Origin: Trissonchulus latispiculum
Taxonomy: Eukaryota; Nematoda; Enoplea; Enoplida; Ironidae
Assembly (NCBI GenBank): GCA_030248195.1
Contig: JASAND010015613.1
Coordinates: 1 to 64,000 of the forward strand
DNA length: 64,000 nt
Reading direction: 5' to 3'
The position numbers were made by a program, and so were the translations under genes. Shown here in pieces: positions 56,619 to 64,000 of the stretch (positions are counted from its first letter, which is position 1; the number at the start of each line of letters is the position of its first letter). The notes below the pieces were generated by a model that had not been told where the DNA came from, did no database searches, and saw only the letters and a program-made list of their open reading frames with translations.

Positions 56619-57088
56619 AAAAACAAAGTAAGGAAAGGTGGTAAGAATAACTTCTTACCATCACAAACCGAGACCGTTATTTCAAATTAATACAAGCTAA
56701 AACTATCCGAAACAGAATTACTAGATCGACCAGTAGCCATATTCAAATCGAACAAAGTAATTTAGATATGAAAATAAATAAAAATAAAAATAACAACTTT
56801 ACAGAAAAATGTACCAACTCCAAATGAGTGCCCATAACATGAAATATATTGTCAGTGCTTAACATTAACAGTGGCTGAAGTACTTGCAAGTATATAACCC
56901 AAGGATGAGTGCTCTAGCCCCATGCGTCTCATCGCCCAGCCTCACCAGATGCGCACCTGGCATGGGGAAACTGGGCGGTTATATACTTTCCTTCAGATAG
57001 TGATTTGCAAAAATGCCCTTACGGACGAGTGCAAAATAGGAGAAAAGGTTTGTAATAACATACGTATATACAGATTTGAATGTCAATA
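56619..57088 (-). repeat. 3' region of Penelope-like copy 1 (block X)
   Basis: Nearly identical to 62984-63454 (one substitution noticed, near 57007). Together with 59261 onward it forms the 3' part of a Penelope-like copy that was split by the family A insertion 57089-59260. Confidence 0.8.
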
Positions 57089-59260
57089 TCATAGGGGTCG
57101 CGGCAGCGACCCCTATAATATGTGTCAAAATTCCCTGGAGACACCGTAAAATAAGCTGCGCAGAGGCTGCGCAAAATCCTGCGCAGATCCTGCGCAGATT
57201 TCATGCGCAAATTGTAGAGCACATCGAGTTTAGTATGTGTGCGAATTTTCAGCCCCGTATCACTTTCCGTTAAAAAGTTGCGCCCCGGACCGGTTATGGC
57301 GGCGATGTTTTTTTTCGGTTTCTCCTATTTAATGGTCGTATTGTCCTGACTTTCCGCCTCTTTCACGTAATCTGCAGCGGAGGCCGGACCTAAAGGGGTA
57401 TAGGGTCTGGTAGTACCCCATGCGCCATTTAAGAATCGCTACTTTTTTTGCGCCGCAGGTGCGCCACAGCGCCGCAGCGGCGCCGCAAAGTCGGCTCAGA
57501 GCGAAAAGTGACCATTTTTGTGGTCGCTGCGCAGCTCGAACGTTAAGAGCTGGAGCCGATTTCTTTTTATATTCAGAAACTACATAAATTGAACTAACTA
57601 AATAGCTAAGTCTTGTTTCTCTATCACTTCCCATGCGACCACAGTGGCCGGTCAAAAATGGTGAAAATTCGAAAAATGAAAAATCGAAATTTCTCGCTGT
57701 GTATTCAACTTAGAGAGCTCAATTCTTTCATACAAAGGTTTTCTGGCACGGCGAATTGATTCCCGTAAGCAGTTTTGCCGTCGGACCCACCCATATTGCT
57801 GGGCTGGTTCCACTTTGCTGTCGGGAGGGTCAAGTCGGTACCGACTTCCAAGAACACCATATAGGACTGTGCATAGCCTCTCAAAACTTTGTCCATAGGG
57901 GTTTTCTGGTGCGCCCAGCTCATTTCCGGTGTCCGTTTTGCCGTCCGACCCACCCATTTTGCTGGGCTGGTTCCACTTTGCTGTCGGGAGGGTCAAGTCG
58001 GTACCGACTTGCAAGAACACCATATAGGACTGTGCATGGCCTCTCAAAACTTTGTCCATAGAGGTTTTCTGGTGCGCCCAGCTCATTCCCGGAGTCCGTT
58101 TTGCCGTCCGACCCACCCATTTTGCTGGACTGGCTCCACTTTGCCGTTTGAAGGGTAAATCGGGTAGGGGGTCAAGTGGTCAAAAATAAAATTTTTCAAA
58201 AGTGGTCAAATTTGGTACCAAATGAAAGCCCTAAGTGAGCTGAACAACTTTTGTCATAGAATTGCATGCTCAAAGTGGCTGTAGAGTGCTGTGGTAGGGT
58301 GGGGGTGGGGACTTGGTGATTTTGGGTCAAAAATAAAATTTTTCAAAAGTGGTTAAATTTGGTATCAAATGAAAGCCCTGAGTGAGATGAGCAACTTTTG
58401 TCATAGAAGTGCGTACCTAAAGTGGCTGTAGAGGCCTGTGATGGGGTGGGGTGGGGACTTAGGCGATTTTGGGTCAAAAATTAAAATTTTCAAAAGCGGT
58501 CAAATTTGGTACCAAATGAAAGCCCGCATCGAACTGAGCAACTTTTGTCATAGAAGTGCGTGTCTAAAGTGGCTGTAGAGGGCTGTGGTGGGGTGGGGTG
58601 GGGACTTAGGCGATTTTGGGTCAAAAATTAAAATTTTCAAAAGCGGTCAAATTTGGTACCAAATAAAAGCCCGCATCGAACTGAGCAACGTTTGTCATAG
58701 AAGTGCGTACCTAAAGTGGCTGTAGAGGCCTGTGGTGGGGTGGAGTGGGGACTTAGGCGATTTTGAGTCAAAAATTAAAATTTTCAAAAGCGGTCAAATT
58801 TGGTACCAAATGAAAGCCCGCATCGAACTGAGCAACTTTTGTCATAGAAGTGCGTACCTAAAGTGGCTGTAGAGGGCTGTGGTGGGGTGGGGTGGGGACT
58901 TAGGCGATTTTGGGTCAAAAATTAAAATTTTCAAAAGTGGTCAAATTTGGTACCAAATGAAAGCCCGCATCGAACTGAGCAACTTTTGTCATAGAAGTGC
59001 GTACCTAAAGTGGCTGTAGAGGCCTGTGGTGGGGTGGAGTGGGGTCTTAGGCGATTTTGGGTCAAAAATGAAATTTTTCGAAAGTGGTCAAATTTCGAGT
59101 CAAATGAAGGCCTGCATCGAACTGAACAACTTTCGCCATAGAACCACCCACCCAAACTTGCTGTGTCGGATTTACTTGCTTTCTTATCCGGAATTTAAAC
59201 GACAGACATAGGCCCAACACACATATTATCCCCTTTTGTGCGGAGCATTTTTGTTACGTG
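57089..59260 (+). mobile_element. Family A element, copy A6, with readable empty site
   Basis: Complete 2172-bp copy: A|TCATAGGGGTCGC...GGAGCATTTTTGTTACGTG|T. The duplicated Penelope-like sequence at 63441-63470 is uninterrupted (GTCAATA|TGTATATATAC), so the insertion lies exactly between A and T with no target duplication (at most one ambiguous T). Contains two ~160-bp repeats (57790-58150) and six ~147-bp units (58170-59100). Confidence 0.92.
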
Positions 59261-59324
59261 TGTATATATACATATACATACACATATATATACCTACTTT
59301 CAAAAATAATTACTAATTAAAGAA

Positions 59325-59945
59325 TTATCTAAAATTCTTTAATTGTAAAGGGACGTCAAAAATCAAGTTATCAAAAAACGGAGACTTGTTTCTCCAAATT
59401 TTGATTATATGGTGCAGTTCGTTCTTTGAATATTTTCTATTTACCAATTTTTGAATGAGCAACTGAATTGCTTTCAAAAGACTCGAAGAGTTTAACACAG
59501 TTATTCGATTTAGTTCATTTTCAATAATTTTAATGCACATCTTATTAGAAAAATTAGAATTGGCGTGTGGAAACTTTAGAGTATTAAAAGGAAAAGAATT
59601 GGTTTTATCGAAGTTAGTTGTAACTAAATTTTTATTTATAACTTTTATATTTATATCTAAAACATCAGCTAACCAATACAGGTCATTCTGTTTCTTCAAA
59701 ATAAGAGAATTTGGATAAATATATTTAATTAAAGTATTAAAAATTCCGTTTTCATTAAAAATGGTAAGATCATCCATATATCTGAAAATTAGGTATAAAT
59801 TTTTTGCCGTTTTCCAGTCTTTTTTCATCAGTACTTGTTTCATAAAAGAAAACTCACAATTAAATAAAAATAAATTTACTAAAAATGGAGCACAGTCTGT
59901 GTCCATTGGAACGCCTATTTTTTGAAGACAAAGCTTGTCTCCAAC
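59325..59945 (-). pseudogene. Penelope-like RT, palm (motifs B and C) and thumb
   Basis: Minus frame beginning IGVPMDTDCAPFLVNLF (motif B) and then RYMDDLTIF (motif C, catalytic DD). The following ~150 residues, ending in ...IFDVPLQLKNFR, are the thumb. Part of the copy spanning 59325-62045. Near-identical to 63519-64000. The glycine usually found in GTDCAP is D here (MDTDCAP), as in the rest of a decaying copy. Confidence 0.85.
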
Positions 59946-59951
59946 TTTAAA

Positions 59952-60272
59952 CTATGTGTTTTTTACGATACATTTAATATATTGCATTAGCTTATTATTG
60001 TCAATAAAATTTTTTGATTTTGAGTTATTACTCCATGTGGCCTTATATTTATTGGCGATCATTCCGTTAGAACCCATAAATTTCTCCAATAAGTTATACA
60101 TGTGTGTAAAAATATCAGTATGTGTTAAAGAAGTGTACATTTCAGTAAAATCATATGTTGCAATCGATTTTGCTGTACCATTCTTGTTGATATTCCTTAT
60201 AGCAGTGACAATTTCTTTTGAATTTTCTATTATCCAAAACAATTTAATTCGGTATGTACCATTTTTCTCCAT
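59952..60272 (-). pseudogene. Penelope-like RT, motif A segment
   Basis: Minus frame with SIATYDFTEMYTSLTH, the RT motif A with its catalytic Asp, preceded by a WIIENSKEIVTAI helix. Separated by frameshifts from the segments on both sides. Confidence 0.82.
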
Positions 60273-60288
60273 GACTTTACAATAGTTT

Positions 60289-60606
60289 TTAACTTTTTTT
60301 ATATATCATCTTGAAACAATTGGATACAGTAGTTGATAAGGGTTTCAAAAAAGCATGCTTACTCGAAATTATTACTCTAAATTTGATTGGAGATTTATGA
60401 AATTTGGGAAGAATTTGTATAAATGGCAAACAATTGTCATTTACTATTGCATTCATGCCATAGACAACCAATAATTTTTCCGTTATCTGTGATGTTGTCA
60501 AGTTAACATAACCATAATGCGGAACCTGTTTCTTTCAAAATTTGCTTGCAATAAAATTCTTTACATATAATGCTAAAATTTTGAGGTGCTTTATCAATTA
60601 CAGTGA
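60289..60606 (-). pseudogene. Penelope-like RT, fingers segment
   Basis: Includes LPKFHKSPIKFRVIISS, the RT motif with the conserved fingers Arg. Upstream, in another frame, IVITVIDKAPQNFSIIC (about 60550-60606) is the preceding RT motif. At least two frameshifts lie in this stretch. Confidence 0.78.
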
Positions 60607-61441
60607 TTACAATTTTTGTAGCTCCTTCAAATAACTCTGTGCACTAAAAGATAATGTATCTTTTTTGTTGAACTTCGAATGCCTATATTTTGAAGCATAC
60701 TTCATCATCTCATGCTTGCAAGTAGATAATATTTCTCTTTTCCAGGTATCAAGGTCACATGCATTGCCTTGGAACCTTTCAGCATATTTAGCAATATAAT
60801 TAGTTAACCCATCACTTATAGAAGTCAAACATTTTTGGATATTCAAAGGTTTTTTCATTCTATACTTCGGCCCTTTCTTCATCAAATTTCTTAATTCTAT
60901 ATTTTCTATTATATACATTTAAATCACCAGTGATTATATGTTTATGATGATTATCCATAAATCTAGATGTATGACATTGGCACCTATAAGGTGAATTATA
61001 AAGGTCGTCAATATTTGCTGTTTGAATACTATTTCTATAATTAAATAAAAATGTAGATATCGGCTTGTCATAAGAAAATATAATCCATGGCTTAGAATAG
61101 TCCTTGTCTGTACAGCTATCAAGACTATACCAAAGTTTTGCATGCTTATTAAAAATTTTTTGAAATTTTAAGGTATCCATTAATTTATTTTCAGAATGTA
61201 AAAACATTTTAGGCTTTTGACATTTGGTTTTGCTGCTGGGATTTCTAACTGATTCTAGCTTTGCTCGAATTAAATCCCTTAGTATTTCAGTAAGACAAGT
61301 TTCTCTGCATTCAAGTACATCATAATACAACATTTTAAGCATTTGCTTAGGTTTGGTAAAAATCATTGAAAAAACACATCTACGAAAATTTTTCAGATCC
61401 TCAGAATACAAACTAGTAAGTTCGTCAAAAAATGTCAACAC
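60607..61441 (-). pseudogene. Penelope-like element, linker between nuclease and RT
   Basis: Two overlapping minus frames: 60860-61441 (CQCHTSRFMDNHHKHIITGD) and 60607-60918 (IELRNLMKKGPKYR, then LSFSAQSYLKELQKL). HIITGDL followed by LRNL..KGPKYR is a pattern I associate with Penelope-like and related RTs upstream of the palm. The frames are joined by a frameshift near 60915. Confidence 0.72.
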
Positions 61442-62045
61442 TTCTTCTGAACTCCACCTGTGTTATGGTACTACCAGGTTTTTTAGGACCTCTTTCTCTT
61501 CGAAATTCATGTATTCTATCTTTTTTATGAAAATTATTAAATATCGAAATGTTTTGATTTTCACCCTTCAAGATTGAATTGAGCCCATACGGATATTTTG
61601 TTTTCAGTTGCTTAATCCAAAAGGCTTCTCTTTCTGTTCTAATAGCTTTTTCCTCGATATCATTTCCTTTCGATGTCAATTTTTCAATTATCTGAACTTC
61701 ATAATTCTTCTTGCAAAAACCGTTATTAAAGTGTTCTATCAGCTCAGTACATCCTGATTTACTGCTTTTTCGTATTGAATAATCGTGCTCACGAATTCTT
61801 TCTTTAAGCATTCTTTTTGTTTCTCCTACATATTTCATATCACAATCTTTACAAGTAATTAAATAAATTAAATTTTTTGTTGTACAAGATAAAGAAGGCT
61901 GTTGATTCAAAATTTTATACGACTGTGCGTTATAACTTCCATAATAGGTATCGGAGCAATTAGCCTTATCGCATGTCAAACATCGACCAAAACACTTCTC
62001 GTATGCGGCAGGTGAGAATTTAGCCACCCTGAAGGAATACCTCAC
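61425..62045 (-). CDS. GIY-YIG endonuclease domain of a Penelope-like element (N-terminal)
   Basis: The first frame of the element, 206 codons. A Cys-rich segment (CFGRCLTCDKANC) precedes the nuclease: LIYLITCKDCDMKYVGET supplies the IY...YVG core, RMLKERIREH the catalytic Arg region, and EREAFWIKQLKTKYPYGLNS the Glu-containing end. Because this domain lies upstream of the RT, the element is of the permuted type (Naiad/Chlamys-like) and not the usual C-terminal GIY-YIG Penelope. The frame shifts by one base at an A/T homopolymer near 61430 into the linker, so the polyprotein is broken. Confidence 0.88.
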   Translation of the reverse strand: MRYSFRVAKFSPAAYEKCFGRCLTCDKANCSDTYYGSYNAQSYKILNQQPSLSCTTKNLIYLITCKDCDMKYVGETKRMLKERIREHDYSIRKSSKSGCTELIEHFNNGFCKKNYEVQIIEKLTSKGNDIEEKAIRTEREAFWIKQLKTKYPYGLNSILKGENQNISIFNNFHKKDRIHEFRRERGPKKPGSTITQVEFRRSVDIF

Positions 62046-62451
62046 CCAAGGTAGTCCGGGTGGACGCGGGGTGGATTCCTACTAGTCAGAGTTTGCCTGA
62101 CTTTAGTGGGCGCGACCACCATTGGGCTAAACAGCCCTCCCACTGTCCCATTTGCAGCCTGGCCTGTCAGTGAACCGCGACTTGAAACTGACAGTTATAA
62201 CCGGTTCACACCAATGGCGCCTTTTGATAAACCTTAAAGGCAAAAACGAGAGGCTTACTCGTTTTTTAAATTTTAAAATTCTGTTTAAAACATAAGCAAA
62301 ATTTTTCTTTAAAATCAAAATTTTATTTCAAGCTAATGAATTAGATTTATTGGCTACACTAGAGCCAAGATACGATTAAATCATAACAGTTAATCGATTG
62401 GAAAACATATGTTTTAGAATTATTAATTGCTCCGAACTTTTATATAACATT

Positions 62452-62455
<4 letters not shown>

Positions 62456-62509
<54 letters not shown>

Positions 62510-62520
62510 ATATATAGGGT
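62456..62520. repeat. (TA)n microsatellite
   Basis: TA tract with a short interruption, in the spacer upstream of Penelope-like copy 1. Confidence 0.95.
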
Positions 62521-62558
62521 ATCCCACCGTAGGCGGTATATATATATATACACATAGA

Positions 62559-62675
62559 TATGTCCTACAAAGTAGGATTAAATAGAACCACGAAGGTTGT
62601 CCTACAAAGTAGGATTAAATAGAACCACGAAGGTTGTTGTAAGTAAAATTAAATAGAACATCATGGGTTATAAAT
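62559..62675. repeat. ~38-bp tandem repeat, 2-3 copies
   Basis: TCCTACAAAGTAGGATTAAA plus TAGAACCACGAAGGTTG occurs twice in full and once in degraded form. TCCTACAAAGTAGGA is itself a palindrome. The rest of 62331-62983 is AT-rich, with a repeated GGACAAGTCATGAAAATAG at 62849 and 62875. Confidence 0.8.
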
Positions 62676-62983
62676 AAAAAGAAGGGGGTTAGAGTATGAA
62701 TTGGAAAGTTAAAATTGAAATGAAGATTTTTTGTAATTTTGTTAACATTTGTTAACTATTTTCAAAATATTTTTATATAATATACTGGTCGAAAGTTTTT
62801 CACCCAGGGATTAACAATCACCTGGGTGACTATATGGAAAAAATTTTTGGACAAGTCATGAAAATAGTTTTTTGGACAAGTCATGAAAATAGAATTATAA
62901 GTGGGGTCTTCGCACAGCAGTGTGCTAACACAGAGAGGAACGTGGGAGTGATCCTCAACCTTTCGAACCCCTGTGTGTCCACG

Positions 62984-63454
62984 AAAAAACAAAGTAAGGA
63001 AAGGTGGTAAGAATAACTTCTTACCATCACAAACCGAGACCGTTATTTCAAATTAATACAAGCTAAAACTATCCGAAACAGAATTACTAGATCGACCAGT
63101 AGCCATATTCAAATCGAACAAAGTAATTTAGATATGAAAATAAATAAAAATAAAAATAACAACTTTACAGAAAAATGTACCAACTCCAAATGAGTGCCCA
63201 TAACATGAAATATATTGTCAGTGCTTAACATTAACAGTGGCTGAAGTACTTGCAAGTATATAACCCAAGGATGAGTGCTCTAGCCCCATGCGTCTCATCG
63301 CCCAGCCTCACCAGATGCGCACCTGGCATGGGGAAACTGGGCGGTTATATACTTTCCTTCAGATAGTGATTTACAAAAATGCCCTTACGGACGAGTGCAA
63401 AATAGGAGAAAAGGTTTGTAATAACATACGTATATACAGATTTGAATGTCAATA
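62984..63454 (-). repeat. 3' region of Penelope-like copy 2 (block X')
   Basis: Copy of 56619-57088 without the family A insertion. Continuous with 63455 onward. Confidence 0.85.
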
Positions 63455-64000
63455 TGTATATATACATATACATGTACATATATATACCTACTTTCAAAAA
63501 TAATTACTAATTAAAGAATTATCTAAAATTCCTTAATTGTAAAGGGACGTCAAAAATCAAGTTATCAAAAAACGGAGACTTGTTTCTCCAAATTTTGATT
63601 ATATGGTGCAGTTCGTTCTTTGAATATTTTCTATTTACCAATTTTTGAATGAGCAACTGAATTGCTTTCAAAAGACTAGAAGAATAAGAGTTTAACACAG
63701 TTATTCGATTTAGTTCATTTTCAATAATTTTAATGCACATCTTATTAGAAAAATTAGAATTGGCGTGTGGAAACTTTAGAGTATTAAAAGGAAAAGAATT
63801 GGTTTTATCGAAGTTAGTTGTAACTAAATTTTTATTTATAATTTTTATATTTATATCTAAAACATCAGCTAACCAATACAGGTCATTCTGTTTCTTCAAA
63901 ATAAGAGAATTTGGATAAATATATTTAATTAAAGTATTAAAAATTCCGTTATCATTAAAAATGGTAGGATCATCCATATATCTGAAAATTAGGTATAACT
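63455..64000 (-). pseudogene. Penelope-like copy 2, RT C-terminus, cut by window end
   Basis: The minus frame 63519-63977 repeats the palm/thumb region of copy 1 almost exactly (MDDPTIF at motif C in place of MDDLTIF, plus a two-codon insertion near 63685). The element continues beyond 64000. Confidence 0.85.

Larger units (their letters stand above)
59261..62330 (-). mobile_element. Penelope-like retroelement, copy 1 (GIY-YIG upstream of RT)
   Basis: Minus strand: 5' leader (about 62050-62330), GIY-YIG, linker, RT, 3' region. The 3' region continues after the A6 insertion as block X. At least four frameshifts; inactive. A second copy in the same orientation follows at 63455-64000, giving a head-to-tail pair as is common for these elements. 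Confidence 0.85.

Noticed and set aside
56619..57088. Hammerhead ribozyme in the Penelope-like 3' region
   Set aside because: A GGGAAAC and a GATGAGAC are present near 56930-56985 with CCCAG/CTGGG pairing, but I could not find the required CUGANGA-GAAA core in order on either strand.

Overview
This is nuclear DNA from a multicellular animal, most likely an invertebrate. It has long introns with GT..AG boundaries, tRNA-derived SINEs, a LINE with RNase H, Penelope-like elements with an upstream GIY-YIG nuclease, hAT-type and 5-bp-duplication miniature transposons, and long (TA)n and poly-G/C tracts. I see no bacterial gene organisation. I cannot name the species; none is asserted.

Host gene content is very low. 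I could assemble one convincing gene from the sequence: a three-exon, plus-strand gene (18554-18970, 30039-30155, 34082-34585; all joins in phase 0; 345 residues). It encodes a type II membrane protein resembling Golgi glycosyltransferase-like proteins of animals. Its first intron is 11.1 kb and its second 3.9 kb, and both are packed with transposons. The start of exon 1 with its upstream flank is duplicated at 16064-16202. A proline-rich minus-strand reading frame with a PLDLS motif (55046-55525) is a weaker candidate.

Most of the window is nested repeats. (1) A large group of elements carries a GC-rich hairpin at one end, directly inside an A|T junction, followed by arrays of ~140-152 bp tandem units. 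These are family A (10.4-16.1, 17.2-18.5, 21.4-23.4, 46.3-49.7 and 57.1-59.3 kb), family H1/H2 (2.5-4.8 kb and 52.7-54.4 kb in opposite orientation), H3 (6.8-9.3 kb, with a relative at 24.8-27.2 kb) and H4 (19.5 and 45.7 kb). One family A copy (57089-59260) has its empty site at 63454/63455, showing insertion between A and T without target duplication, as Helitrons do. (2) Long-inverted-repeat elements end in CAAG or CTAG plus AAAAATGC (5.3-6.5, 9.4-10.1, 27.4-27.8, 50.06-50.50, 50.5-51.8 kb). (3) Poly-G-rich MITEs have 5-bp target duplications (0.9, 10.6, 16.6, 31.1, 34.8, 35.4 kb). (4) hAT-like elements have 8-bp duplications (20.3, 27.9, 32.5, 39.7, 41.7, 44.1 kb). (5) One Tc1/mariner-type TA element lies at 1.3-2.4 kb. 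(6) There is a 1.3-kb near-perfect palindrome at 37.9-39.2 kb and a foldback element at 41.6-43.0 kb.

Retroelements: a 5'-truncated LINE (11635-14581, minus) with intact reverse transcriptase and RNase H motifs and a single internal stop; a LINE endonuclease fragment (48185-48650, plus); a small LINE RT tail (43.85 kb); a tRNA-headed SINE (14758-15143); and two head-to-tail Penelope-like copies on the minus strand (59.3-62.05 kb, and from 63.5 kb running off the right edge). Family A copies act as a landing pad: one copy carries a MITE, the LINE, the SINE and another TIR element inside it.
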